Shown: positions 15,868 to 28,232, counted from the first letter of the stretch. The stretch: 39,715 nucleotides of DNA from Reyranella aquatilis (GCF_020880995.1 NZ_JAJISD010000021.1:1-39715), one strand, 5' to 3'. The notes: generated from the letters alone by a model not told the origin. Numbers and translations: made by a program.

Positions 15868-17049
15868 ATGAGCAAGCCAGAAGCATCCGAGCGCAAGGCA
15901 GGAAGCATGGCGGGGCTTCTGCTCACCTTGTCGATCTTGGTCGGGACGCTGTTCGCGATCACGAACTCGGTGACTTCCGCCACGGTGAAGAACTCTTTCC
16001 AAATCGTCGGTTACAAGCCCTCAACGTTCGTCGAGCAGCCGACGGCACCCTTCTTCTACTCGATTGGCAACAAGCTCAGGTTTGGCAGCGTCATTGTGGA
16101 CGAGGGGCCGATCCTCTTCGAGGCCAAGCCATCGGACGGTGGGATATGGGCCGTTTATGTCAGCCCTGATGAGACGAAGGCCGTGGTCGCGAGCGGCGGC
16201 GACTTGTACTTCGTGCTGCCCGGCCAGCCGCCAGCGCTTCTCCTTCGAGATGCCTACGATCGGATGACGGGACGAGGTGACAGGAAAGTACCCGTCGGCA
16301 ATCCGATCTACGACTATAGGGCGCTGCAGTGGGACGCCTCGAGCCGCTTCATCTACATTCCTCGAGGGGTGTGGGAGGATCGATATCCATCACACTCGGC
16401 GCTCCTGCGCATCGACGTCTCGGATTCCGCCAATGTCGTCGAGATAACCCATGACACGAAGGCGTTCGGGATGTTTTTTGTGGGTAGTGAATGCATCTGC
16501 TTCACGCGCGTGGTCAACAGAGGCGACGTTATCTGGAGATGCATTGTCGGAGGCGTGGAGAAGTCGCCGAAGGCGATTGATGAGCGCGGCATCGTGATGG
16601 ACGACGGTACGAGTGTCGAAGGAAAGCCATTCGCTTCGTTCCGATGGTCGAGAGGTGGGCTATGGCTCACCGGGGCGGGCTTCTCTATCCGTGACTACAA
16701 TGGCCGCTGGGGCTTCTTTTCCAAGAATAGCGATGAAGCGATCTTCCAGTTCAATGGCGGAGTCGACCCGCTCAAGGGCCGCTCTGGAGACGGCATCTAC
16801 GACGTTAATGCCAACGTCCTGCCGGGAGGGCGTTATGCCTTCCTCTATGTCCCGATGAAAAACTTAAGGGGCGGGCGGAGGGAAATCCTCGTGGATGGCT
16901 TTACCGGTCAGTATCGCGAGGTTCCCCCAAGCACTCTTGTCTATCGCAACCTGAACTCGCTCAACTACGAGCGCGTCAAGTTCGGCCTGCGCTGGAGCGA
17001 CTCGCCCGAATTCGAGCCTATGTTTCCGCTACGCCCCTATGCGCGATAG
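15868..17049 (+). CDS. Hypothetical membrane-anchored protein, beta-propeller-like
   Basis: 393 residues, AGGAG 5 nt before ATG 15868. One hydrophobic segment near the N-terminus (around 14-36, AGLLLTLSILVGTLFAITNS) probably anchors it with the remainder outside the cytoplasm. The body contains repeated strand patterns (GGIWAVYVSPDETKAVVASG, YRALQWDASSRFIYIPRG, LPGGRYAFLYVP) reminiscent of WD40/TolB-like propeller blades, but I recognise no family. Base composition is visibly less GC-rich than its neighbours, with codons such as TTT, AAT and GTT common, suggesting a later acquisition. It is 20 bp after the amidase-like gene and may share its promoter. Confidence 0.65.
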   Translation: MSKPEASERKAGSMAGLLLTLSILVGTLFAITNSVTSATVKNSFQIVGYKPSTFVEQPTAPFFYSIGNKLRFGSVIVDEGPILFEAKPSDGGIWAVYVSPDETKAVVASGGDLYFVLPGQPPALLLRDAYDRMTGRGDRKVPVGNPIYDYRALQWDASSRFIYIPRGVWEDRYPSHSALLRIDVSDSANVVEITHDTKAFGMFFVGSECICFTRVVNRGDVIWRCIVGGVEKSPKAIDERGIVMDDGTSVEGKPFASFRWSRGGLWLTGAGFSIRDYNGRWGFFSKNSDEAIFQFNGGVDPLKGRSGDGIYDVNANVLPGGRYAFLYVPMKNLRGGRREILVDGFTGQYREVPPSTLVYRNLNSLNYERVKFGLRWSDSPEFEPMFPLRPYAR

Positions 17050-17073
17050 ACAGCGTCAGCCGGCTTGCCAGCA

Positions 17074-19962
17074 TCAGGCGCGTTTCTTGGCGGTCGAGCT
17101 ACGCGGCAGCAGGCGGGCGAGGTATTGACCGGTGTAGCTCTCCGGTACCTTCACGATCGCTTCGGGCGGTCCCTCGGCGACGAGGCGACCGCCGCCGGAT
17201 CCGCCGTCGGGGCCCATGTCGAGGACCCAGTCGGCGGTCTTGATGACTTCGAGATTATGCTCGATCACCAGCACCGTGTTGCCGGTCTCGACCAGGCGAT
17301 GCAGTACTTCCAGCAGCTTGCGCACGTCCTCGAAATGGAGACCCGTGGTCGGCTCGTCGAGGATGTAGAGCGTGCGGCCGGTGGCGCGCCGCGACAGTTC
17401 CTTGGCGAGCTTGACCCGCTGGGCCTCGCCGCCCGACAACGTCGTCGCCTGCTGGCCGATATGGATGTAGCCCAGCCCGACCTGCTGGAGCGTCAGCAGC
17501 TTGTCGCGGATGACCGGCACCGCCTTGAAGAACTCGCAGCCCTCGTCGACCGTCATGTCGAGCACGTCGGCGATCGATTTGCCGCGGAACACGATCTCGA
17601 GCGTCTCGCGGTTGTAGCGCTTGCCCTTGCAGACGTCGCACTCGACGTAGACGTCGGGGAGGAAGTGCATCTCGATCTTGATGACGCCGTCACCCTGGCA
17701 GGCCTCGCAGCGGCCGCCCTTCACGTTGAAGGAGAAGCGCCCGGGCTTGTAGCCGCGCTCGGTCGATTCGGGGAGCTGCGAGAACCAGTCGCGGATCGGC
17801 GAGAAGGCACCGGTATAGGTCGCGGGGTTGGAACGTGGCGTGCGGCCGATCGGCGACTGGTCGATGTCGACGATCTTGTCGAGATGATTGACGCCCTCGA
17901 GTGCGGCGTGGGCGCCGGCATGCTCGCGCGCATTGTTGAGCTTCTTGGCCAGTGCCTTGTAGAGCGTCTCGACGATCAGTGTGCTCTTGCCGCTGCCCGA
18001 CACGCCGGTGACACAGGTGAAGGTACCGAGCGGGATGCTGGCGGTGACGTTCTGGAGATTGTTCTCCTTCGCGCCCTTGAGCGTCAGCCACCGCCCATTC
18101 TTCGGCGGCGGCTCGCGGCGCACCTTGGGGATCGGGATCTGGCGGAAGCCGGAAAGATACTGGCCAGTGAGGCTCGCGCTGTTGCGCATCACCTCGTCGG
18201 GCGTGCCCTGGGCAATGACGGTGCCGCCGTGGGCGCCGGCGCCAGGGCCCATGTCGACCAGATAGTCGGCGGCCCGGATCGCATCCTCGTCATGCTCGAC
18301 CACCAGCACCGTGTTGCCGAGATCGCGCAGGCGCGTGAGCGTCTTCAGCAGCCGGTCGTTGTCGCGCTGATGCAGGCCGATCGACGGCTCGTCGAGCACG
18401 TAGAGCACGCCGGTCAGGCCCGAGCCGATCTGGGAGGCGAGGCGGATGCGCTGGCTCTCGCCGCCCGACAGGGTGCCCGAGGTGCGGTTCAGGGTGAGAT
18501 AGGAGAGGCCGACATTGTCGAGGAAGCCCAGCCGCTCGTTGATCTCCTTCAGGATGCGGGCGGCGATCTCGCGTTGCTTGGGCGTGAGTTTGGGGTCCAA
18601 CTCAAGGAACCACTTCACCGCCTCGCCGATCGAGAACTCGGTGGTCTGGCTGATGTTGAGGCCGGCGATCTTCACGGCCAGCGCCTCGGGCTTGAGGCGG
18701 GCGCCGTTGCAGGTCTCGCACTTGCTCTCGTGCTGGTACCGCTCCAGGTCCTCGCGCACCCAGGAGGAATCGGTCTCCTTCCAGCGGCGGTCGAGGTTGG
18801 GGATCACGCCCTCGAACGGCTTGGTCGTCTGGTACTGGCGGATGCCGTCGTCATAGCGCATGGCGACCGACTCGCTGCCGCTGCCATAGAGGATCGTGTC
18901 GCGCACCTTCTTCGGCAGGTCGCGCCACGGCACCGAGGTCTTCACCTTGAAGTGCTTCGCGATGCTCTCGAGCGTCTGCATGTAGTACTGGCCCGAGGAA
19001 TCGGCCCAGGGTGCGACCGCACCTTCCGAGAGCGAGAGGCGGTCGTCCGGCACCACCATCTCGGGATCGAAGAACATCTTCACGCCGAGCCCGTCGCAGG
19101 CCGGGCAGGCGCCCTGCGGCGCGTTGAAGGAGAAGAGGCGGGGCTCGATCTCCTCGATGGTGAAGCCCGAGACCGGACAGGCGAAGCGCGCGGAGAAGAC
19201 GGTGCGCTCGCCGTTGTCGGCGTTCTCGGCGATGGCGAGTCCTTCCGCCAGCGACAGCGCGGTCTCGAGCGAATCGGCGAGCCGGTTGCCGAGATCAGGC
19301 TTCACGACGATGCGGTCCACGACGACGTCGATGTCGTGCTTGTATTTCTTGTCGAGCGCCGGCGCCTCGGCGATCTCGTAGAGCTTGCCGTCGATCTTGA
19401 CCCGCTGGAAGCCCTTGCGCTGGAGTTCCTGCAACTCCTTGCGGTACTCGCCCTTGCGGCCGCGCACGATGGGCGCCATCAGATAGAGGCGCGTGCCGTC
19501 GGGCATCGCCTTGATGCGGTCGACCATCTGCGAGACGGTCTGGCTCTCGATCGGCAGGCCGGTTGCGGGCGAGTAGGGCACGCCGACGCGCGCGAACAGC
19601 AGGCGAAGATAGTCGTAGATCTCGGTGACGGTGCCGACGGTCGAGCGCGGATTGCGCGAGGTCGTCTTCTGCTCGATCGAGATCGCGGGCGAGAGTCCCT
19701 CGATCGAATCGACGTCGGGCTTCTGCATCAGTTCGAGGAACTGGCGCGCATAGGCCGAGAGACTCTCGACGTAGCGGCGCTGGCCCTCGGCGTAGATCGT
19801 GTCGAAGGCAAGCGATGACTTGCCAGAGCCCGAGAGGCCGGTGATCACCACCAGCCTGTCGCGCGGCAGGTCGACGTCGACGTTCTTGAGATTGTGCTCG
19901 CGCGCTCCCCGGACGGAGATGAAGCGGTGCGGCTCGGCGGCGGATAAGCGTGACTTGGCCAT
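17074..19962 (-). CDS. uvrA: UvrABC excinuclease subunit A
   Basis: 962 residues, full length. DNA-damage recognition ATPase of nucleotide excision repair. Two ABC modules are visible: Walker A GLSGSGKSSLAFDTIYAEGQ near residue 45 and GVSGSGKSTLIVETLYKAL in the second half. Signature motifs are SGTLSGGESQRIRLASQIG and TTLSGGEAQRVKLAKELS, and Walker B appears as LYVLDEPSIGLHQRD and LYILDEPTTGLHFED. The second zinc finger is complete (CEACQGDG...CDVCKGKRY). In the first, the leading pair reads CPVSG, so one cysteine is replaced by serine; I recall this as usual in alphaproteobacterial UvrA. No LexA-type GTTC-N7-GTTC box is evident upstream. Confidence 0.97.
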   Translation of the reverse strand: MAKSRLSAAEPHRFISVRGAREHNLKNVDVDLPRDRLVVITGLSGSGKSSLAFDTIYAEGQRRYVESLSAYARQFLELMQKPDVDSIEGLSPAISIEQKTTSRNPRSTVGTVTEIYDYLRLLFARVGVPYSPATGLPIESQTVSQMVDRIKAMPDGTRLYLMAPIVRGRKGEYRKELQELQRKGFQRVKIDGKLYEIAEAPALDKKYKHDIDVVVDRIVVKPDLGNRLADSLETALSLAEGLAIAENADNGERTVFSARFACPVSGFTIEEIEPRLFSFNAPQGACPACDGLGVKMFFDPEMVVPDDRLSLSEGAVAPWADSSGQYYMQTLESIAKHFKVKTSVPWRDLPKKVRDTILYGSGSESVAMRYDDGIRQYQTTKPFEGVIPNLDRRWKETDSSWVREDLERYQHESKCETCNGARLKPEALAVKIAGLNISQTTEFSIGEAVKWFLELDPKLTPKQREIAARILKEINERLGFLDNVGLSYLTLNRTSGTLSGGESQRIRLASQIGSGLTGVLYVLDEPSIGLHQRDNDRLLKTLTRLRDLGNTVLVVEHDEDAIRAADYLVDMGPGAGAHGGTVIAQGTPDEVMRNSASLTGQYLSGFRQIPIPKVRREPPPKNGRWLTLKGAKENNLQNVTASIPLGTFTCVTGVSGSGKSTLIVETLYKALAKKLNNAREHAGAHAALEGVNHLDKIVDIDQSPIGRTPRSNPATYTGAFSPIRDWFSQLPESTERGYKPGRFSFNVKGGRCEACQGDGVIKIEMHFLPDVYVECDVCKGKRYNRETLEIVFRGKSIADVLDMTVDEGCEFFKAVPVIRDKLLTLQQVGLGYIHIGQQATTLSGGEAQRVKLAKELSRRATGRTLYILDEPTTGLHFEDVRKLLEVLHRLVETGNTVLVIEHNLEVIKTADWVLDMGPDGGSGGGRLVAEGPPEAIVKVPESYTGQYLARLLPRSSTAKKRA

Positions 19963-19981
19963 CAGGAGCGGGACAATAATG

Positions 19982-20002
19982 TATGCGGGGGATCACCGCA
20001 TA
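19982..20002. repeat. Inverted repeat between the MFS gene and uvrA
   Basis: TATGCGG (19982-19988) and CCGCATA (19996-20002) form an exact 7-bp inverted repeat with a 7-nt centre. It lies 20 bp upstream of the uvrA start and 35 bp downstream of the MFS stop (both genes on the minus strand). No T-run follows, so a regulatory hairpin or protein site is as likely as a terminator. Confidence 0.4.
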
Positions 20003-20036
20003 TGGCGATTAACCCCCAGCCCCGCCAGTCCCTGCG

Positions 20037-21281
20037 TCAAGCTGGCGATGCTTGCGCTGCCAGCACCCGTGCCGTCGGCCGGTCGTTCATCAGGAGCTGC
20101 GCGGTGCCCGCGATCAGGCCGATCAGCACGCCGATCTTCCAGGCGAGATCGTAGGAGCCCATGAGATCGTAGAGATAGCCACCGCCCCAGGCGCCGAGGA
20201 AAGAGCCGGCCTGGTGGCTGAGGAAGGCGATGCCCGTCAGGGTCGACAGGAAGCGCAGACCGAAGATCTGCACCACCAGCCCGTTGACCAGGGGAATCAC
20301 CCCCAGCCAGAGCGTGCCCATGGCGGCCCCGAACAGCACGACCGAAAGCGGCGTGGGCGGGAACAGGAAGAACAGCGCCACGGTCAGCGAGCGCAGCAGG
20401 TAGATCGCCCCCAGCAGCAGGCGCTTGGGGTATTTGTCACCCAGCCAACCGAACAACCACGAACTCAGGATGTTGAATCCGCCGATCAGCATCAGCGCGA
20501 CCGCGCTGTAGGACGCGTCCATGCCGCATTGGGCGAGGTAGGTCGGCAGGTGGGTGGTGATGAAGACCAGTTGCAGGCCGCAGACGAAGAAGGCGAGTGC
20601 CATCACGACATAGCCGCTGTGGCGCCGCGCCTCGTCCAGCGCGCCCGCCAGGGTGAGGTTGCGATCGGTCGACAGGCTGTTGGGCAGCTTGTCGGCGCGG
20701 CTGCCGATCCAGGCGGCCGGCAGCATGGCAAGGGCAAGGATCACGAAGGCCCAGACCGCGGTCCGCCAGCCGTCGGTGTTCAGAAGGTAGGCCGCGATCG
20801 GGGCGGTCAGCATCGTGCCCACCGAACCGGCGGCGGAGACGAGGCCGAAGGCAAGCGTGCGGCGGCCCGGCTCGACGACACGGGCCGCGATGTTGGCCGT
20901 GATGCCGGAGGTCGTGCAGGCGAGCGACACGCCGATCAGCACCCCGGCACCCAGGATGATCGGCAGCACGCTTTGCGCGGTCGCCGTCAGCCAGATGCCG
21001 ACGATGTAGAGCACGCTTCCGATCAGGGCGACCCAGCGCGTTCCGTACTTGTCGGCGAAGACGCCGGCGATCGGCTGGCTCACGCCCCAGGCGATCTGCT
21101 GGACGGAGATCGCGAGGGCGAAATCGGAGATCGCGATACCGAGTTCCTTGGAGGCCGGTGCCTGGAACAGGCCGAGATTCTGCCGGATGCCCATCGCCAA
21201 GGTCATCATCAGCGCCGCGCCGCCCAGCATGGCGTAGGCCTGGCCGGTGGAAACCTGCGGAACGTGAAAGGATTTGCTCAT
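20037..21281 (-). CDS. Major facilitator superfamily transporter
   Basis: 414 residues from ATG 21281 (MSKSFHVPQVSTGQAYAML). A TTG at 21320 in frame would add 13 unconserved residues and was not chosen. Twelve hydrophobic helices are apparent, with MFS loop motifs FADKYGTRW (loop 2-3) and LFGWLGDKYPKR (loop 8-9). The segment NLGLFQAPASKELGI after TM1 resembles the oxalate/formate-antiporter-like group, so an anionic substrate is possible but unproven. Inner-membrane location. Upstream of uvrA on the same strand with a 74-bp gap; divergent from ssb. Confidence 0.85.
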   Translation of the reverse strand: MSKSFHVPQVSTGQAYAMLGGAALMMTLAMGIRQNLGLFQAPASKELGIAISDFALAISVQQIAWGVSQPIAGVFADKYGTRWVALIGSVLYIVGIWLTATAQSVLPIILGAGVLIGVSLACTTSGITANIAARVVEPGRRTLAFGLVSAAGSVGTMLTAPIAAYLLNTDGWRTAVWAFVILALAMLPAAWIGSRADKLPNSLSTDRNLTLAGALDEARRHSGYVVMALAFFVCGLQLVFITTHLPTYLAQCGMDASYSAVALMLIGGFNILSSWLFGWLGDKYPKRLLLGAIYLLRSLTVALFFLFPPTPLSVVLFGAAMGTLWLGVIPLVNGLVVQIFGLRFLSTLTGIAFLSHQAGSFLGAWGGGYLYDLMGSYDLAWKIGVLIGLIAGTAQLLMNDRPTARVLAAQASPA

Positions 21282-21460
21282 GGCCGGGGAAGATACGGGA
21301 GAGTTTGCCGTCCCAACCAATGAATTGTCGGAGGGCCCGCATGAGCAGACTTCACTTCACAACCGTTATTCGGTGGCTGCCCACAGGCGGCCGGGGCTAG
21401 GTTGCCCGCCGTGAGGTAGGTGCCGCGTCCCGCGGCGCCGGGAAAGCCAAGGAGGCCCCC
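21282..21460. promoter_or_regulatory. Divergent intergenic region, MFS transporter / ssb
   Basis: This 179-bp region must hold the ssb promoter and probably the MFS promoter, but I find no convincing -35/-10 pair on either strand and no SOS-box palindrome. The clear element is a strong Shine-Dalgarno AAGGAGG at 21449-21455, 5 nt before the ssb ATG. Confidence 0.4.
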
Positions 21461-21976
<516 letters not shown>

Positions 21977-21979
21977 ACC

Positions 21980-23587
21980 GTGCGGACGCTCGTCCTGGGA
22001 GGGACGGGCGTCTTCGGCGGCCGGTTGTGCCGCCTTCTGGCGAACGATCCTCTCATCGACCTGACGATCGGCGCGCGCGACGGCGCGAGGGTCGAGGCCC
22101 TGGCGGCCGAACTCGGCGCGGCAGGTCTCGTGCTCGACTGGCGACGCGATCTCGATCGTGTGCTCGCCGGCCGGTCGTTCGACGTCGTGATCCATGTCGC
22201 CGGTCCGTTTCAGGGGCAGGATTATGCCGTGGCGGAAGCATGCATCCGCCACGGCGTCCATTACCTCGATCTCTCCGACGACCGGGCCTTCGTGTGCGGG
22301 ATCGTCCGGCTCGATGCGGCGGCAAAGGCCGCGGACGTTCTCGTCTGTGCGGGCGCCAGCACGGCGCCGGCGCTCACGGGCGCGGTGCTGGAGCGGGCGC
22401 TGCAAGAGGGGATGGCCGTCGATCGCATGTCGTTCGGCATCGTCCCGGGCAACGATGCGCCGCGCGGCCGCGCGCTGGTCGAAGCCATCCTGGCAAGTGC
22501 GGGAAACCCCATTCCGGATCAGCCGGGACGCCGCGTCTGGGGCAGTCTCCGCCGCTTCGTCGTGCCGGGTCTCGGCGCGCGCTGGGCCGCCGCCTGCGAC
22601 CTGCCCGAGCCGACGCTGTTTCGCGAGAGGTTCGGAGTCGCGGAGACCTATGCCGGTGCCGGATTGGAACTCTCCGCGCTGCATTTCGGCCTCTGGCTCC
22701 TCGCCTGGCCGGTCCGGTTGGGGCTGCTGAAGACGCTGCGGCCGGCGGCGACACCGCTGGCCTGGATCGCCGACCGGCTGCGCGCCCTCGGTAGCGACAA
22801 AGGCGGGCTGCGCATCGATCTGGCGGGGCCGGGGGCCTCGCGTTGCTGGTCCCTGATCGCCGAGGGAGGCGATGGGCCCTACGTGCCGGCAATGCCCGCG
22901 GCGGCGCTGGTACGCAGGCTCGCGCGCGGGGACCTCGGCCGGCGCGGCGCGATGCCGTGCGTTGGCCTGCTGTCGCTGGCCGATATCGAAAGCGAATGGT
23001 TGCGGGCGCACCTGCGCATTGCGTCGGGATGGGGCGAGGATGGCGCTTCGTTCAGGCCCTCGCTGTATCGCCGCGTGCTGGGCAGGAATTATGGAGGGAT
23101 GTCTGAGCCCGGTCAGCGTCTGCACGACGGTGTGGGCGGAACGTGGAGTGGACGCTGCTCTGTCGATGGCCCAGCGAACCTCCTCGGACGGATCGTGGCG
23201 AAGCTCTTCGCTTTGCCGCCCGCTGTTCGGGATGCGCCCATCGAGGTGGACTTCAAAGTGCGCGAAGGGCGCGAGACCTGGATCCGCCGGGTCGGCGGCC
23301 GGAGCATGCGCTCCGAGCAGTCCATCGGGCGACGACGGCCGGCGGGGTGGCTCGTCGAGCACTTCGGGCCGTTCGCCTTCGATCTGCGGGTGACCGTGAC
23401 GGAGGCCCGGCTCGAACTGGCAATGGCCGGTATGCGCTTCGCCGGGATTCCGCTGCCGCGGCTCTGCTGGCCGCATGTCAGTGCCGTCGAGACCGGAGAA
23501 GCGGGGCGGTTCCACTTCGACGTCGAGATCGGCCTGCCTGGGATCGGCAGGCTGGTGCGCTATCGCGGCTCGCTTACAGATCGATGA
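21980..23587 (+). CDS. Saccharopine-dehydrogenase-like NAD(P)-binding protein with DUF4166 domain
   Basis: 535 residues from GTG 21980, only 3 bp after ssb. The N-terminal Rossmann motif is VLGGTGVFGGRLCRLL (residues 5-20). It is followed by VVIHVAGPFQGQDYAVAEAC and GVHYLDLSDDRAFVCG, typical of the saccharopine dehydrogenase/enoyl-reductase-like fold. The C-terminal about 170 residues (from YRRVLGRNYGGMSEPGQRLH) match DUF4166. The two domains are often fused in bacteria; the reaction is unknown. No signal peptide. Its last 14 nt overlap the convergent DCC gene. Confidence 0.78.
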   Translation: MRTLVLGGTGVFGGRLCRLLANDPLIDLTIGARDGARVEALAAELGAAGLVLDWRRDLDRVLAGRSFDVVIHVAGPFQGQDYAVAEACIRHGVHYLDLSDDRAFVCGIVRLDAAAKAADVLVCAGASTAPALTGAVLERALQEGMAVDRMSFGIVPGNDAPRGRALVEAILASAGNPIPDQPGRRVWGSLRRFVVPGLGARWAAACDLPEPTLFRERFGVAETYAGAGLELSALHFGLWLLAWPVRLGLLKTLRPAATPLAWIADRLRALGSDKGGLRIDLAGPGASRCWSLIAEGGDGPYVPAMPAAALVRRLARGDLGRRGAMPCVGLLSLADIESEWLRAHLRIASGWGEDGASFRPSLYRRVLGRNYGGMSEPGQRLHDGVGGTWSGRCSVDGPANLLGRIVAKLFALPPAVRDAPIEVDFKVREGRETWIRRVGGRSMRSEQSIGRRRPAGWLVEHFGPFAFDLRVTVTEARLELAMAGMRFAGIPLPRLCWPHVSAVETGEAGRFHFDVEIGLPGIGRLVRYRGSLTDR

Positions 23588-24005
23588 AGCGGTCGCGGGT
23601 CTGCGGCGTGGGGACCAGGCAGGAATCGAGGCGGCCGAACCACCGGATACGGTTGCGGGCCACGACGTCGTAGACCGGATCGCGCAGGAACTTCGGCACC
23701 AGGATCAGCGGCTGCAGCCAGCGTGCTGGGCCTTTAAGGTACCGCAGGGCGCGTAACGCCGCCGTCGAGCGGCTGTGCACCTGGCCGTCTTCCAGCAACA
23801 GGATCGTCCGGTCGAGCGTGTCGCCGGGCAGGCCCAAGGCGAGGATGACCCGCTTGCCGAGGTCCGATTGGGAGCTTGCGAACTTCAGCCGGCCGCCCGG
23901 GTCCCGTTTCAGGCAGAAGGCGACGAAACGGCTGCAAAGGACGCACTGGCCATCGAAGAAGTAGAGCGGCTGCGGCAGGTCGCCGAGGGTCGCCGGCACC
24001 TTCAC
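23574..24005 (-). CDS. DCC-family thiol-disulfide oxidoreductase-like protein
   Basis: 143 residues. The family motif D-G-x-C-x-x-C appears as FFDGQCVLCSRFV near the N-terminus, and the conserved D-x-x-x-x-V/I-x-R segment as VYDVVARNRIRWFG toward the C-terminus. The family (DUF393/YuxK) is thought to be a thioredoxin-like redox group of unknown substrate. I place the start at GTG 24005, which overlaps the HAD stop codon as GTGA; it leaves a normal-length protein with the motif at about residue 20. The 3' end overlaps the convergent DUF4166 gene by 14 nt. Confidence 0.8.
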   Translation of the reverse strand: MKVPATLGDLPQPLYFFDGQCVLCSRFVAFCLKRDPGGRLKFASSQSDLGKRVILALGLPGDTLDRTILLLEDGQVHSRSTAALRALRYLKGPARWLQPLILVPKFLRDPVYDVVARNRIRWFGRLDSCLVPTPQTRDRFIDL

Positions 24006-24643
24006 GCGGGGAAGCCGAGCGCGCGCAGTTCTGCCGCGGTCTCCTCGGCCGAGCGGTGGTGGATTCCCGCCATGCCTGTGGCTCGGGCGCCTTCCACGTT
24101 GGCCAGCACGTCGTCGATGAAAACAGCGTCTTGCGGGGCGAAGCCGCCGCGCCGGCAGGTCAGTTCGAAGATCGCCGCATCCGGTTTCCAGCAGCCGACA
24201 TGGCCGGACACCACGAAGTCCCGGAAATGGCGCACGAACGGGTGCCTCGCGCGCGCCGGTCCGCGCAGCCAGGCGTCGAGGAAGCCGGGGGCGTTGGACA
24301 GGAGGTAGAGCGGTACGCCGGCGCCGCCCAGCCGCTCGACGAGGGCGGCCATCGGCGCGAACGAATGGTCGAGCATCTCGTCGAACCGCTCGTAGTAGGC
24401 GCCGATCAGGGCTTCCTTGCCGGGATGGCGTGCCTGCAGTTCGCGGGTCGCGGTCCCGGGATCGCCATCGTAGTCCTGGCGCATGTGCCATTCGCGGGTG
24501 GTCACGTTGGCCAGGAAATCCTCCATCTCGGCTTCCTGCGGGATCAGCTTCCGGTAGAGGTGGCGCGGATTGTAGTCGATCAGGACGCCGCCCATGTCGA
24601 AGACCACGACGGAGGGGCGGGAGAGGGCACTTTCTGGGGGCAA
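24002..24643 (-). CDS. HAD-superfamily hydrolase, subfamily IA (YihX-like)
   Basis: 213 residues. Motif I is VVVFDMGGVLIDYNP with the nucleophilic Asp at residue 16 and Gly two positions on, as in the YihX/epoxide-hydrolase-like HADs. Motif II is LYLLSNAP, motif III Lys is in GCWKPDAAIFE, and motif IV is AVFIDDVLANVEGA. Likely a small-molecule phosphatase in the cytosol; substrate unknown. The start is TTG 24643, supported by GGAAAGG 8 nt upstream on the minus strand and by the distance to motif I. Translationally coupled to the DCC gene by a GTGA overlap. Divergent from gyrA. Confidence 0.85.
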   Translation of the reverse strand: MPPESALSRPSVVVFDMGGVLIDYNPRHLYRKLIPQEAEMEDFLANVTTREWHMRQDYDGDPGTATRELQARHPGKEALIGAYYERFDEMLDHSFAPMAALVERLGGAGVPLYLLSNAPGFLDAWLRGPARARHPFVRHFRDFVVSGHVGCWKPDAAIFELTCRRGGFAPQDAVFIDDVLANVEGARATGMAGIHHRSAEETAAELRALGFPA

Positions 24644-24820
24644 ATCGCGGCCTTTCCGGGAGCTATTTTCGGTGCGAATTTAGTCAATGAAATCAAAGTG
24701 TTAAAGGGGGCTTTTTCGGGCGATTTTTGTTGGTCTTGCAGGGGTTGTTTGCTAGTTTGCGAAATACCCCTTCCGGAGCCTCCGGACAGGCTGCAAGAAC
24801 GAGAAAAATCCCAGGTTTCC
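24644..24820. promoter_or_regulatory. Divergent promoter region, HAD gene / gyrA
   Basis: A 177-bp gap with noticeably more A/T than the flanking genes. For gyrA a weak candidate is TTGGTC (24730-24735), 17 bp, TAGTTT (24753-24758). For the minus strand, TTGACT (24687-24682), 16 bp, TAGCTC (24665-24660). Both are consensus guesses with poor -10 boxes. Confidence 0.35.
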
Positions 24821-27670
<2,850 letters not shown>

Positions 27671-27725
27671 GGACCGGTCGTGTCGCTAAGACTTCGCCGT
27701 CGCAGTCTGCGCACAAGGGGGAGAC

Positions 27726-28232
27726 ATGGCCGTAGAACGCACCGGGGTCTATCCGGGCACGTTCGATCCCATCACGAGCGGGCACATGGAAGTGGTGCGC
27801 CGCTCGCTGCGGCTCGTCGACAGGCTGGTGATCGGCCCGCACATCAACGTGGGCAAGGGACCGCTCTTCTCGCTGGAGGAGCGGATCGACATCATCAAGG
27901 AAGACATCGCGGATTTTCCACAGGCGGACCGGGACCGCATCACGGTGGTGCCGTTCGAGGGCCTGCTGATCCACTTCGCGCGCGACGTGCAGGCATCGGT
28001 CATCATCCGCGGCCTGCGGGCGGTCTCGGACTTCGAGTACGAGATCCAGATGGCCAACATGAATGCCCGCATGGAGCCTGCGATCGAGACGATCTTCCTG
28101 ATGGCCTCGGACCGCCACCAGTTCATCGCCTCGTCCCTGGTGAAGGATATTGCACGGCTGGGCGGGGATACCTCCCAGTTCGTGTCCAAGAAGGTATTCG
28201 AGCGGCTGAAGGCCAAATTCGGCAAGAAGTGA
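27726..28232 (+). CDS. coaD: Pantetheine-phosphate adenylyltransferase
   Basis: 168 residues, standard length. Transfers AMP from ATP to 4'-phosphopantetheine, the penultimate step of coenzyme A synthesis. The nucleotidyltransferase motif is GVYPGTFDPITSGHMEVV with the T/HxGH site at residues 15-18. Other signatures are IIRGLRAVSDFEYEIQMANMN and the C-terminal SSLVKDIARLGGD with the family's second nucleotide motif. GGGGGAG lies close before the ATG. Downstream of gyrA, probably on the same transcript. Confidence 0.96.
   Translation: MAVERTGVYPGTFDPITSGHMEVVRRSLRLVDRLVIGPHINVGKGPLFSLEERIDIIKEDIADFPQADRDRITVVPFEGLLIHFARDVQASVIIRGLRAVSDFEYEIQMANMNARMEPAIETIFLMASDRHQFIASSLVKDIARLGGDTSQFVSKKVFERLKAKFGKK

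Noticed and set aside
17065..19818. A 917-codon plus-strand open frame opposite uvrA
   Set aside because: It is an antisense by-product of strong GC codon bias; the peptide is low-complexity (Leu/Arg/Ala/Asp/His) and uvrA on the other strand is unambiguous.
17074..19962. Serine replacing a zinc-ligand cysteine in the first UvrA zinc finger (CPVSG)
   Set aside because: From memory this is the normal form in alphaproteobacterial UvrA, so not treated as a novelty.
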